DNA from: Akkermansiaceae bacterium
GTDB lineage: Bacteria > Verrucomicrobiota > Verrucomicrobiia > Verrucomicrobiales > Akkermansiaceae
Reading direction: 5' to 3'
NCBI GenBank assembly: GCA_026461385.1
Contig: JAPJNB010000165.1
Span: 1-57,767, forward strand
DNA: 57,767 nucleotides
Part shown: positions 10,763 through 20,832 of the stretch, piece by piece
Numbering within the stretch: position 1 is the stretch's first letter
Layout of the letters: every line of letters begins with the position of its first letter
Translations under genes and position numbers: made by a program
The notes under the pieces: generated by a model
Seen by the model: only the letters and a program-made list of their open reading frames with translations
What the model was told of the DNA's origin: nothing
Database searches by the model: none

Positions 10763-11550
10763 ATGCGCCGCTTCTCTCACTCGAACAGGCCACGATCCGC
10801 TTTGGTGGTCTAACCGCTGTTTCGGCATTGAATCTCAGCGTCGGCGATGGAGAACTCGTCGGACTCATCGGCCCAAATGGAGCTGGCAAGACCACCGCCT
10901 TCAACATGATCACCGGGGTGTATCAACCGACTTCAGGCTCAATTCGACTCTCAGGTAAGGACACACGTGGGGTGAAGCCGAATCGCTTGGCTGCCTCGGG
11001 CATCGCTCGGACGTTCCAAAATATCCGTCTGTTCCGGAGCATGAGCGTGATCGACAATATCCGAGTTGCGGCTCGTTTGCACAACGGCGAGGGTTATTTC
11101 AGCGCTTTTTGGCGCGGGAAAAAATGGCGAAATGCTGAGGCGGAGACAGAGAAGAATGCCATCGAGCTGTTAGAAATTTTCAATCTCGCGTCTCAGCGGG
11201 ATGAGCTCGCAGTGTCGCTGCCATACGGAGATCAACGGCGCCTCGAGATTGTGCGGGCGCTTGCCACACGTCCCAAGCTTTTGCTGCTCGATGAGCCTGC
11301 AGCGGGGATGAATCCCTCGGAAAAGGACGACCTCATGCGGTTGATCCGCTTCGTGAAGGAGCGTTATGACCTCGCCGTGCTTTTGGTGGAACACGACATG
11401 AAGGTGGTCATGGGAATCTGTGAGCGCATCGCGGTGCTTGAATACGGAGTGAAAATCGCCGAAGGTACGCCTAGGGAGATTCAAGTTCACCCAAAGGTGA
11501 TCGAGGCGTACCTCGGTGCGGCCACTGAATCATCGAGTGCGATGGATTAG
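10759..11550 (+). CDS. livG: Branched-chain amino acid ABC transporter ATP-binding protein (LivG type)
   Basis: Walker A GPNGAGKTT; LLLLDEPAAGMNPSE. Confidence 0.92.
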   Translation: MNAPLLSLEQATIRFGGLTAVSALNLSVGDGELVGLIGPNGAGKTTAFNMITGVYQPTSGSIRLSGKDTRGVKPNRLAASGIARTFQNIRLFRSMSVIDNIRVAARLHNGEGYFSAFWRGKKWRNAEAETEKNAIELLEIFNLASQRDELAVSLPYGDQRRLEIVRALATRPKLLLLDEPAAGMNPSEKDDLMRLIRFVKERYDLAVLLVEHDMKVVMGICERIAVLEYGVKIAEGTPREIQVHPKVIEAYLGAATESSSAMD

Positions 11551-11566
11551 GAAGAATTACACGATC

Positions 11567-11926
11567 ATGTTTGGATTTGAAAAATTGGATATTTGGGAGA
11601 AGTCGGTCGACTTCACCGATGTCGTGTATTCCTGCACCCGAGTTTCCGCCGCAGATGAATGTTTTGGGCTGATGCAATCGATCCGTCTCGCAGCAGTTTC
11701 CGTGAGCACGTTCATCGCAGACGGGAGCTCGACGGGGTCACGCAGCAGCTTGGTGCGCCGGATCGAAATGGCATCGGATTCCTTACAGGATGTCATTGTG
11801 CATTCACACCTTGCGACGAGCCGTGGGTTTCTAACAGCTGAGGCCCTTAGGTCGATTTGCATCGCAGCCGCACACCAAAACCGACTGCTCGGCCACTTGA
11901 GGCGCTCGCTACCCGGGGACGTCTGA
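11567..11926 (+). CDS. Four-helix bundle protein (23S rRNA intervening-sequence protein family)
   Basis: FEKLDIWEKSVDFTDVVYSCT...LMQSIRLAAVSVSTFIADGSS pattern of the family. Confidence 0.75.
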   Translation: MFGFEKLDIWEKSVDFTDVVYSCTRVSAADECFGLMQSIRLAAVSVSTFIADGSSTGSRSSLVRRIEMASDSLQDVIVHSHLATSRGFLTAEALRSICIAAAHQNRLLGHLRRSLPGDV

Positions 11927-11966
11927 TGTCCCACCCGCTCGTTTACCTTTAATCCACTCCACCACC

Positions 11967-12632
11967 TTGCTCACGGTCGAAAATCTTCACGTCTCCTACG
12001 GCTCGATCAAAGCGCTGCACGGCGTGAGCCTGCATGTGCCACAGGGGAGCATCGTCACGCTCATCGGGGCCAACGGGGCGGGGAAGTCGACGACCCTCCG
12101 AGCGCTCTCGGGTTTGGTGAAACTGACCGCCGGTTCCATTCACTACGACGGCCATGAAGTTTCAAAACTCCCGCCGGAAAAGGTGGTGTCGCGCGGGTTG
12201 TGTCACGTGCCTGAGGGGAGGATGGTTTTTGCGAACCTAACCATCCGCGAGAATCTCAAAATGGGGGCCTACCTGCAAAAAGATCGCAAGTGGATCGCAG
12301 AACAAACGGACTATGTCTTCGGATTGTTTCCTCGTCTCAAGGAGCGGGAAGGTCAATCGGCGGGCACGCTTTCGGGTGGGGAACAACAAATGCTGGCGAT
12401 CGGTCGGGCCCTCCTGAGTAAGCCGAAATTTCTCATGCTCGACGAGCCATCGCTCGGGATCGCGCCGCTGTTGGTGAAGACCATTTTCGAGCGGATCGTG
12501 GAGATCAACCGCGAGCAGGGCTTGACGATTTTGCTCGTCGAGCAAAACGCGAATTTGGCGCTCGATGTTTCCAGCTACGCGTATGTCCTGGAGACGGGGA
12601 AATCCTGCTGGAAGGCCCATCCGCCGTGGTGA
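11967..12632 (+). CDS. livF: Branched-chain amino acid ABC transporter ATP-binding protein (LivF type); 3' end appears frameshifted
   Basis: GANGAGKSTTLRALSGL, LSGGEQQMLAIGRALLSKP; the expected C-terminus ILLEGPSAVVKADPQVQAAYLGA is encoded in another frame to 12673. Confidence 0.88.
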   Translation: MLTVENLHVSYGSIKALHGVSLHVPQGSIVTLIGANGAGKSTTLRALSGLVKLTAGSIHYDGHEVSKLPPEKVVSRGLCHVPEGRMVFANLTIRENLKMGAYLQKDRKWIAEQTDYVFGLFPRLKEREGQSAGTLSGGEQQMLAIGRALLSKPKFLMLDEPSLGIAPLLVKTIFERIVEINREQGLTILLVEQNANLALDVSSYAYVLETGKSCWKAHPPW

Positions 12633-12735
12633 AGGCGGATCCGCAGGTCCAAGCGGCTTATTTGGGCGCGTAGTTTGCCTCATTCGCAGCCGTGGGTTGC
12701 TCTGCATCGGTTTCGGTGTCACGGTGCTGCCGCAC

Positions 12736-14778
12736 ATGGCCCGTCAATACACTCTTCACCGCTCATCATCGGTTGCCGCCTCCGGCATCGATTACGTGGC
12801 TGCGCTGAATGCCGAACAATACGAAGCCGTGTCATCACCACCCGGTAAGGCGCTCGTGATCGCCGGTGCAGGCTCTGGAAAAACCCGCACTCTCACATAT
12901 CGCGTCGCATGGCTGTTAGATCACGGGATCGAGTCCAAGCAGGTCTTGCTGCTAACATTCACCAATAAAGCTGCTAGAGAAATGACCGAGCGGGTGAGGG
13001 ACCTTGTGCCTCATGATACTTCGGACCTTTGGGCGGGAACCTTCCACTCGATCGGTAGCCGCATTCTCCGTCGTCACGCGGAGGATCTTGGGTTCACGCG
13101 ATCGTTCTCGATTCTCGACCGCGATGACCAAAAGTCGATGCTATCATCGGTGATTGCGAGTTGTGACATCGACACGAAAGTGCGCAGATTTCCCAAGCCC
13201 GATGTGTTAGCATCGATGTTTAGCCTCATCGAAAACACCGGTGATTCCCTCGAGGATGTCATCGCGGCACGATACGACCATTTCTACGACTGGACGGAAA
13301 AAATCGAACTCGTCCGCACGGGCTATATTGCCAAAAAGCTCGCGACCAACTCGATGGACTTCGATGATCTCTTGGTCATGACCGTTCGGTTGTTTGACGA
13401 GCGACCGGATTTGTTAGAAATCTATCAGCAAAAGTTTCGGCATGTTCTCGTTGATGAATATCAGGACACCAATGCGGTGCAGGGGCAGATGATCGATCTG
13501 CTCGTTGGCAAGACGAACAGCCTCATGGCCGTCGGCGACGATGCGCAATCGATCTACTCGTGGCGGGGTGCAGACATGGCACACATCCTTGGATTTCCAG
13601 TGCGTTATCCGGGCGCGAAAGTCTTCACGATCGAGACGAATTACCGGAGCGTGCCAGAAATTCTCGATCTTTCGAATGCGGCGATTCGCGCGAACTCCGG
13701 GCGTTTCGAGAAGGATCTGAGATCCTCCCGCGAGTCCACGGGGGTGAAGCCAGCGCTCGTCGCGGTTCCTGACCCGCGCAGCCAAGCATCATTTGTCGCG
13801 CAGCGGATGCTGGAGTTGAGAGATGAGGGAATTCCGTTAGAGCAAATGGCGGTGCTGTATCGGGCACATTTCCAGAGCCTCGAGATTCAGATGGAGCTGA
13901 CCGTGCGCGGGATCCCATTTGGGATTACCAGTGGGCTACGGTTTTTCGAGCAGGCGCACATCAAGGACATTTCCGCATTCATGCGCTTCGTGGTGAACCG
14001 ACGTGACGAAGTGTGCTTCTTGCGGATGGTGAATCTCTTGCCTGGCTGCGGCCCGATTGCTGCGCAAAAATTGTGGTCCGAATGGTTGGGTAGTGGGTGG
14101 GCCACCAAGGATGAAGTGCCAGCGAAATGGTCCGAGGTGTTACTAAAATTTAAGGTGCCGAAGAAGGCGATCAAGCACTGGGAACAACTTTGCTTCGTGC
14201 TAGATGAGCTCACGCCTGATGGCAACTTCGCACGGCCATCCGACATGATTTTCAGTATCCTCGAGGGGATCTACGATGACTACCTGCAAGCGAGTTTTGA
14301 TAACTTCGAAAACCGCCGCAGCGACATCGAACAACTCTCGCAGTATGGCGGCACCTTCGACGATATTTCTGAGTTTCTCGCACAACTCTCGCTGATGAGT
14401 TCGGTGGATGGTGATCCATCTGGCGACAAGAGTGAGCGCGATGATGAGAAGGTCACGCTATCATCGATCCACCAGGCAAAAGGCCTTGAATGGAAGGTGG
14501 TTTTCTTGATCTGGTTAGTCGATGGACAATTTCCTAACGGACGAATTCTTGAGGCAGACGATGTGCCACTGCTTGAAGAAGAACGACGCTTGTTCTATGT
14601 GGCAATCACCCGAGCGAAGGATGAACTTTACCTAAGCTTTCCGATGATGAATCCCAAGTCATACAGCGGAGATATCATTTGTCGGCCGTCAAGATTTCTT
14701 GAGGATTTCCCTCCTGAACTTGTCGAAGAGTGGCAGGTCGGCGAGCCAGATCCATGGAACGACGATGAGCCGTTTTGA
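12736..14778 (+). CDS. UvrD/Rep-family ATP-dependent DNA helicase
   Basis: LVIAGAGSGKTRTLTYR, FTNKAAREM, VDEYQDTN, GDDAQSIYSWRGAD, IHQAKGLEWKVVFL; ATG at 12736 preferred over the livF-overlapping upstream extension. Confidence 0.9.
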   Translation: MARQYTLHRSSSVAASGIDYVAALNAEQYEAVSSPPGKALVIAGAGSGKTRTLTYRVAWLLDHGIESKQVLLLTFTNKAAREMTERVRDLVPHDTSDLWAGTFHSIGSRILRRHAEDLGFTRSFSILDRDDQKSMLSSVIASCDIDTKVRRFPKPDVLASMFSLIENTGDSLEDVIAARYDHFYDWTEKIELVRTGYIAKKLATNSMDFDDLLVMTVRLFDERPDLLEIYQQKFRHVLVDEYQDTNAVQGQMIDLLVGKTNSLMAVGDDAQSIYSWRGADMAHILGFPVRYPGAKVFTIETNYRSVPEILDLSNAAIRANSGRFEKDLRSSRESTGVKPALVAVPDPRSQASFVAQRMLELRDEGIPLEQMAVLYRAHFQSLEIQMELTVRGIPFGITSGLRFFEQAHIKDISAFMRFVVNRRDEVCFLRMVNLLPGCGPIAAQKLWSEWLGSGWATKDEVPAKWSEVLLKFKVPKKAIKHWEQLCFVLDELTPDGNFARPSDMIFSILEGIYDDYLQASFDNFENRRSDIEQLSQYGGTFDDISEFLAQLSLMSSVDGDPSGDKSERDDEKVTLSSIHQAKGLEWKVVFLIWLVDGQFPNGRILEADDVPLLEEERRLFYVAITRAKDELYLSFPMMNPKSYSGDIICRPSRFLEDFPPELVEEWQVGEPDPWNDDEPF

Positions 14779-14813
14779 CGATCAGATGATGCGCCTTGTG
14801 GCATCATCCGCAC

Positions 14814-16838
14814 CTAATCATTATCATCTAGCAGATTTTTTAATCCGCCGAAGAAATCTGCGAGTTCATCGGTGCTTGGGGCCGCGCCGAGGATATCGTC
14901 GTAGGTGGTATGATCGAGAAACTCGTCATCGAGCTCGCCGATGAATGAACTGGGCTGACAACCGGTTTCTTGGCCCCACTTGATGCGAGTGGCGCAGTAG
15001 GTCATGGTGAGATTGTCCTGGGCGCGGGTGATGCCGACGTAGAGAAGTCGGCGTTCCTCGTCCTTCGTACCCTCGGCGATGCTGCGGGTGTGGGGGAGAA
15101 ATCCCTCCTCAAGCCCGACGAGGAAAACGATGGGAAACTCCAGTCCCTTCGAGGCATGGAGTGTGATGAGCGTGACGCCGTGTTTTTTTTCAAGATCGTC
15201 ATCCTCGCGCTCCGACGCCAGTGCGCTGTGGTCGATAAACGACTGCAGTCCTTTGCCCTTCTCTGTGTGCTTGCGTAGGCTATCGATCACGCTGGCGATT
15301 CCTTCGCCGCGTTGTTGGCGTTCGCTGTCGGTCTTGCAGGCCCGCTCGATCCATGGGAGGTACTCGATCTGCTTGATGAGCGAATCGAGGACATCGGCAG
15401 GGTTTTCCTTGGCGATCTCGATGCGGTTCTTGGCACCGGCGATGGTTGCGACGAACTCTTGCACGGCGTTGGTCGCCTTGGGGCCCAATTGATCGGTGAA
15501 ATTGGGATCACAAAGTGCCTGCCAGACCGATTGTTCATGCTCGCGGCTCCAGTCGGTCGCGAGGATGGCCGTCGTTTGTCCAATGCCTCGGTTAGGTGCG
15601 TTGAGCACGCGGAGCAATGGGACATCCGCATCGGGTGATGCCAGCAACTGTGCATAACCTAACACATCTCTAACTTCCCGGCGGTCATAGAAACTTTGAG
15701 CGCCGACCATCCGGTAGGGGATCTTGCGCTCGCGCATCGCCAACTCCAGCTTGCGGCTCTGGCTGTTTGTGCGGAACAGGATCGCGAAGTCCTCCCACTC
15801 ACGACCGACGGCACCTTTGTCCGCCATGATTTCCTCGGCGATGAATTCCGCTTCCTCCTCGTCCCCGGGCATCGCTACGATTCGAACAGGGTCGCCCGCT
15901 TTGCGGGTGGATCGCAGGATTTTCTCGCGCCGGCCGATGTTGTGCTTGATCAAGCTATTGGCGGTGTGCAGCACGGCATGGGTCGAGCGATAATTTTCCT
16001 CAAGGCGGATTACCTTGGGGTTTGGGAAAAATTTCTCAAACTGCAGGATGTTGGCGACTTCTGCGCCGCGCCAGCCGTAGATCGATTGGTCGTCATCGCC
16101 AACGACACAGACGTGGTAGTTGGGTGGGCCGACGAGCTGTTGGAGCAGCTGCATCTGGAGTGCATTGGTGTCCTGGAACTCGTCGACCGTGACGCGGGTG
16201 TAGCGTTGGCGGAACATCTCGCGGACATCGGCGTGTTCTCGGAGGATTTGCTCGGCGAGGAGGAGAAGGTCATCGAAATCGACGGCATTTTGCGCACGCA
16301 GCTCGTTCTGGTAGGCGACCGCGAGCGTGGCGAAGTATTCGTCTTCCAAACTTGCTGGGTCCACGCCCTTGTTTTTTGCCTTTGAGATCGCGGAAAGCAC
16401 ATCCTCAGGCTTCACCTTTTCGGACGTGCCGCCCTTGCGCACGAGGAGTTGTTTCATCAATCCAACTTGGTCGGAGTGGGAACAGATCGAAAAGTTCTTC
16501 TTGTAGCCGAGTTTTTCAATGCCACCACGGAGGATGCGGACGCAAAGCGAGTGGAAAGTGCAAACGGTCATTTCCTCCGCCGATTTCTTGGAAACCATGC
16601 CAGCGATCCGCTCGCGCATTTCACTGGCAGCTTTGTTGGTGAAGGTCACCGCGAGGATTTCCGAAGCGGGGATTCGTTTTTCCAGCATGTGGGCGATCCG
16701 GCAAGTGACCGTCCGAGTCTTGCCCGTGCCAGCCCCCGCGAGAAGCATCACAGGACCGTCCAAAGAGCCTACGGCTTCGCGCTGGGCTTGATTGAGCGAG
16801 TCGAAAGAAAATGAAGAAGCCATCGGCAGGCGGATCAA
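14814..16838 (-). CDS. UvrD/PcrA-family ATP-dependent DNA helicase
   Basis: MLLAGAGTGKTRTVTCRIAHML, FTNKAASEMRERI, VDEFQDTN, GDDDQSIYGWRGAE, LHASKGLEFPIVFLVG. Confidence 0.92.
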   Translation of the reverse strand: MIRLPMASSFSFDSLNQAQREAVGSLDGPVMLLAGAGTGKTRTVTCRIAHMLEKRIPASEILAVTFTNKAASEMRERIAGMVSKKSAEEMTVCTFHSLCVRILRGGIEKLGYKKNFSICSHSDQVGLMKQLLVRKGGTSEKVKPEDVLSAISKAKNKGVDPASLEDEYFATLAVAYQNELRAQNAVDFDDLLLLAEQILREHADVREMFRQRYTRVTVDEFQDTNALQMQLLQQLVGPPNYHVCVVGDDDQSIYGWRGAEVANILQFEKFFPNPKVIRLEENYRSTHAVLHTANSLIKHNIGRREKILRSTRKAGDPVRIVAMPGDEEEAEFIAEEIMADKGAVGREWEDFAILFRTNSQSRKLELAMRERKIPYRMVGAQSFYDRREVRDVLGYAQLLASPDADVPLLRVLNAPNRGIGQTTAILATDWSREHEQSVWQALCDPNFTDQLGPKATNAVQEFVATIAGAKNRIEIAKENPADVLDSLIKQIEYLPWIERACKTDSERQQRGEGIASVIDSLRKHTEKGKGLQSFIDHSALASEREDDDLEKKHGVTLITLHASKGLEFPIVFLVGLEEGFLPHTRSIAEGTKDEERRLLYVGITRAQDNLTMTYCATRIKWGQETGCQPSSFIGELDDEFLDHTTYDDILGAAPSTDELADFFGGLKNLLDDND

Positions 16839-16966
16839 AGCGGGACGGCGGCAAGGTGGCGAGTGCGGAGTTGAAAATCGTCAGAATTCGGCATCTTCGG
16901 GGTTTCGGACGAAAAATCCCATTTTTGCCTTGCCAATATGAGCCTGATCCTTAGGTTGCCCGTCCC

Positions 16967-17179
16967 ATGCCAAGAGTCGGAGGAAAAGCAAAAACACGGA
17001 AAGCCGTTGCCAAGCGTTTCAAAGTCACTGGGACAGGGAAAATTCTTCGTCGGAAACAAGGGGCTCGCCACTTGTTGCAAGGCAAGAACAGTAAGCGCAA
17101 GCGTCGTCTTGGGCAAGCTGCTCTCGTCTCCGATGCTGACCTTCGCAACGTCAGGGAGAATCTTCCTTTTTCCCGTTAA
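16967..17179 (+). CDS. rpmI: 50S ribosomal protein L35
   Basis: [37 protein letters not shown]. Confidence 0.95.
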   Translation: MPRVGGKAKTRKAVAKRFKVTGTGKILRRKQGARHLLQGKNSKRKRRLGQAALVSDADLRNVRENLPFSR

Positions 17180-17318
17180 CTGAATCGCAGCAACGAATAA
17201 TACGCCCCGTCCGCGAATCGGACGGCCTTTACACAGCCTGATCCTGAGAGGGAGACAAGAACAGTCGAGACTGTGGAAGGAATTGAAAATAACGGTCTGT
17301 TCAAACCAATAATACCAT

Positions 17319-17699
17319 ATGCCACGTGCCACTAACTCACCGGCCAGCCGTGCCCGCCGCAAGCGGACGCTGCTTCGTGCCAAGGGTTTCCGCGGTTTCC
17401 GCTCGAAACTCTTTCGCTACGCCAAGGACGCTGTCCGCAAGGCGTTGACCTACGAGTATCGGGATCGCAAAAGGCGCAAGGGTCAATTCCGCCGCTTGTG
17501 GACTCAGCGTATCAACGCTGCATGCCGCAACGAGGATCTGACTTATTCGCGCTTCATCGAAGGCCTGAAAGCTGCCGGAATCGAAGCTGACCGCAAGATC
17601 CTCTCGGATCTCGCTGTCAACGACGCTGCCGCATTTTCAGCCATCGTTGCGCAAGCGAAGAAGGCCCTTGAAGCGAAAGCCGCTTCCAAGGCCGCCTAA
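17319..17699 (+). CDS. rplT: 50S ribosomal protein L20
   Basis: [58 protein letters not shown]. Confidence 0.96.
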   Translation: MPRATNSPASRARRKRTLLRAKGFRGFRSKLFRYAKDAVRKALTYEYRDRKRRKGQFRRLWTQRINAACRNEDLTYSRFIEGLKAAGIEADRKILSDLAVNDAAAFSAIVAQAKKALEAKAASKAA

Positions 17700-17723
17700 G
17701 CAGCCCAGAACCTGAAAATCATC

Positions 17724-17759
17724 AAACGCCGTCCAGCTTCATGCCGGGCGGCGTTTTTT
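17724..17759 (+). terminator. Rho-independent terminator after rplT
   Basis: AACGCCGTCC-agcttcatgcc-GGGCGGCGTT followed by a T-tract. Confidence 0.85.
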
Positions 17760-17835
17760 ATGCCTTAAAATCCGCTGATGGGGGAGAAATCCTCTTGCCC
17801 TCACCGGATTGTCCATCCATTCTGTGCGCCCCCGA

Positions 17836-17915
17836 GGCGGCTTGGCGGAATTGGTAGACGCGCTCGACTCAAAATCGAGTTCTAACGAGTGTGGGTTCGA
17901 GTCCCACAGCCGCTA
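17836..17915 (+). tRNA. tRNA-Leu (anticodon CAA), CCA not encoded
   Basis: Acceptor GGCGGCT/AGCCGCT, D-arm GCGGAATTGGTAGACGC, anticodon arm CTCGA-CTCAAAA-TCGAG, T-arm GTGGGTTCGAGTCCCAC. Confidence 0.93.
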
Positions 17916-18209
17916 CTTCACCTCATCCCCCATGAGACTTAGGGCTACACCACGATTGGGGAGAAGGCACGATTGCCATCAGTGCCCCGATGGTTGTCAA
18001 CCTAAAGATAGGCCTGCACGGTTACTCCCACTTTAATGCCATCAGTCTACGACCTCTGCGATTCATGTCGTGCGTGCGGCCTCAGCAATTTCGAAAACTA
18101 CCGCCTGCGCGTCATCGCCCAATGCGAATGAAACCCACCAATCACCAACTTAACTGAAACCCCGAAAAAACGCCTCCTCCTCAGTCTTTGGTGTAGATCC
18201 ACATCAGAG

Positions 18210-18285
18210 TGGTGGAGCGTAGCGGATTCGAACCGCTGACCCCTTGCATGCCATGCAAGTGCTCTACCAACTGAGCTAACGCCCC
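18210..18285 (-). tRNA. tRNA-Ala (anticodon GGC), CCA encoded
   Basis: GGGGCGTTAGCTCAGTTGGTAGAGCACTTGCATGGCATGCAAGGGGTCAGCGGTTCGAATCCGCTACGCTCCACCA on minus strand. Confidence 0.95.
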
Positions 18286-18460
18286 TTTCGGGTGGAAGGG
18301 AGGTGTATCGGTGGGCGGGCAGCGGGGCAAGAGGATTTTTTGGAAAATAGTGGATCGGTGGACGATTTGGGTAGGATGCCGCGGGAAGGGGTGCAAATTG
18401 CGGTTTTTGAGAGAATTCTCGCTGATTCTTTGTTGATCTGGACTTGGCGAAGGTCACGGG

Positions 18461-19102
18461 ATGCTTATGCTGAAAGGCATGTCAAAGTATGCAGGGGAGC
18501 AAGTGTTGGTCGTGCCTCGGGCGTTGCTCGATGAAGTTGGGGCGTTTGAAGGGATCCGGACTGAGGGGTTAGACGCTGCGGTGGCGAGGTTGCTTGATCC
18601 CGCGAATCATTTTTTCATGGATCGTGCGGCTGCTGAGGAGGACTCGAGTCACAAGCAGCTGATCCCATACTGTGTTTTTCGGTGTGGGGATCGGATTCTG
18701 CACTACACGCGTGGAAAAGCCGGAGGCGAGAGCCGATTGCATGCGAAAATCTCGGTGGGGGTCGGTGGGCATGTGAACCCAGTTGACACCGACCACGGAC
18801 GAACGGGTTCTGCGGCCTATCACGCGGCGGTGACGCGCGAGATCGAGGAAGAATTGAATCTGCCCGAGTCCCACGAGCACCGGATCATCGCGCTTCTCAA
18901 CGACGAATCCAATCCCGTTGGCCAGGTCCACTTGGGCATCGTGCATCTGGTTGATCTAAGATCATCTGAAGTGAGCTCCCGCGAGGATGCTCTCACGGAT
19001 CTGGCATTCTCCTTGCTCAAGGATCTCGATGGCGCCTTGTTCGACCGGCTTGAGACTTGGTCTCAGTTCTGCATCCGGCATCTTGCAGCAGATCTCGCCT
19101 GA
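18461..19102 (+). CDS. NUDIX-like phosphohydrolase
   Basis: GVGGHVNP...AAVTREIEEELNLPE resembles a Nudix box. Confidence 0.65.
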   Translation: MLMLKGMSKYAGEQVLVVPRALLDEVGAFEGIRTEGLDAAVARLLDPANHFFMDRAAAEEDSSHKQLIPYCVFRCGDRILHYTRGKAGGESRLHAKISVGVGGHVNPVDTDHGRTGSAAYHAAVTREIEEELNLPESHEHRIIALLNDESNPVGQVHLGIVHLVDLRSSEVSSREDALTDLAFSLLKDLDGALFDRLETWSQFCIRHLAADLA

Positions 19103-19228
19103 CTCGAGCTGTTCTTCAAATGCAGTTCAATCCACACCACCAAAGACTGACCAAACTATATCGCTGATCGCTTCGCTTCAAGCGGATGCAATCCCAAACA
19201 TGTTCTTGTTCGATTAAATTCTAAATTC

Positions 19229-20812
19229 ATGCCTGTTTCTCGCAATTCCCCCAAACCCGCCAAGCCGCGGATTCTCATTGTTACACCGGAGATCACCTAT
19301 CTTCCCCCAGGAATGGGAAACATGGCTCAGCGGATGTCTGCCAAGGCGGGTGGACTCGCGGATGTGTCGGCGTCATTGGTTTCTGCGTTGTTTGAGCTTG
19401 GTGCGGATGTTCATGTAGCGATGCCAAACTACCGGCGGATGTTTCAGGGGGATATTTTTAGCCTTCATGAAAAAGAGCTGCGGAAGTACCATGAGGTCTT
19501 GCCTGAGGCACACATCCATTTGGCGGAGGATCGGATTTTTTATTATCGGGACCAAGTTTATAGCAATCATTCGGACGAATCGATGCGGATCGCTTTGGTT
19601 TTTCAGCGTGAGTTGATCAACCACATCATCCCGCGTGTCATGCCGGATTTGATTCATTGCAATGATTGGATGACCGCATTGATTCCGGGCATGGCACGGC
19701 GGCGAGGGATCAAGTGTTTGTTTACGGTGCATAACATCCACACGCGCCAAGTTTCACTTGCGCAGGTTGAGGAAGCGGGGATCGATGCCGCTGAGTTCTG
19801 GATGAATCTTTATTTCACAGAGCCTCCAGGAAGTTACGACCATGCGCGTTCGCAGGTGCCGGTGGATCTGCTCACCTCGGGAATTTTTGCGGCCCATTAC
19901 ATCAACACCGTGAGTCCGCGTTTCCTCTGGGAAATTGTCGAGGGTTGGCATTCGGTGGTTCCTGACTCGGTGCGTGCCGAATTGCGTGCAAAAGATGCGG
20001 CAGGGTGCTCCGCTGGGATTTTGAATGCGCCTGACATTTCCCATAACCCTCTAACTGATGATGCGCTGACGCAAAACTTCGGTGTGGCAGACTTTGTGGC
20101 AGGGAAGGCGGCAAATAAGCATGCGTTGCAGCGTGAACTTCAGCTCGAGGAAGATCCCAACGCGCCGATCTTTTTCTGGCCGTCGCGCTTGGATCCCGTG
20201 CAGAAGGGGCCGCAGTTGCTCACAGACATTCTCCATCAACTGGTATCCGATTATTGGGACCGCGACCTTCAGGTGGTCGTCGTCGCCAATGGGCCGCACC
20301 AGCAATGGATTGATCGAATCGTCAGTGCGTTTGATCTGAGGGGGCGTGTCGCGATCGTCGACTTCGAGGAACGGTTGTCGCGGCTCGCGTATGCGGGATC
20401 CGATTTCATGTTGATGCCGTCGTTGTTTGAGCCATGCGGGCTGCCGCAGATGACGTCGCCGCTTTATGGCTCGCTGCCGGTGGTTCACTCGACGGGTGGG
20501 CTTTACGACACGATCCGCCACTTGGATGTCGAAGGATCGACGGGCAATGGATTCCGCTTTGATCACTACAACGCGGACGCTTTCCGATGGGCGATCGATC
20601 AAGCGATGGCGTTTTACGCATTGCCTCATGAGGTCCGTGAGCGGGAGATCCGCAGGATCATGATTGAGAGTGAGCGTGAGTTCAGTCACCAAGAGGTGGC
20701 TCGGCGTTACATCAACATCTACGAGGAAATGTTGGCGCGTCCACTTGTGGAAAAAGAGTCCGGTGAGTTCATCAAGGCGATCGCCAAGAGCGTGCCGAAA
20801 CTTCACGGTTAG
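19229..20812 (+). CDS. glgA: Glycogen/starch synthase (GT5)
   Basis: AKAGGLADVSASLVSALFELGADVHVAMPNYR, HCNDWMTALIPG, FTVHNIHTRQ, LMPSLFEPCGLPQM. Confidence 0.88.
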   Translation: MPVSRNSPKPAKPRILIVTPEITYLPPGMGNMAQRMSAKAGGLADVSASLVSALFELGADVHVAMPNYRRMFQGDIFSLHEKELRKYHEVLPEAHIHLAEDRIFYYRDQVYSNHSDESMRIALVFQRELINHIIPRVMPDLIHCNDWMTALIPGMARRRGIKCLFTVHNIHTRQVSLAQVEEAGIDAAEFWMNLYFTEPPGSYDHARSQVPVDLLTSGIFAAHYINTVSPRFLWEIVEGWHSVVPDSVRAELRAKDAAGCSAGILNAPDISHNPLTDDALTQNFGVADFVAGKAANKHALQRELQLEEDPNAPIFFWPSRLDPVQKGPQLLTDILHQLVSDYWDRDLQVVVVANGPHQQWIDRIVSAFDLRGRVAIVDFEERLSRLAYAGSDFMLMPSLFEPCGLPQMTSPLYGSLPVVHSTGGLYDTIRHLDVEGSTGNGFRFDHYNADAFRWAIDQAMAFYALPHEVREREIRRIMIESEREFSHQEVARRYINIYEEMLARPLVEKESGEFIKAIAKSVPKLHG

Positions 20813-20832
20813 ACTCGATGCCTCGGGGTTAG

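Noticed and set aside
12565-12735. Upstream extension of the UvrD-like helicase into livF
   Set aside because: The extension overlaps the livF 3' end and is Arg/Gly-rich out-of-frame sequence; ATG at 12736 is the sensible start.
17936-18209. ORF-free gap between tRNA-Leu and tRNA-Ala as a novel ncRNA
   Set aside because: No convincing promoter, terminator or strong structure could be seen by eye; left unannotated.
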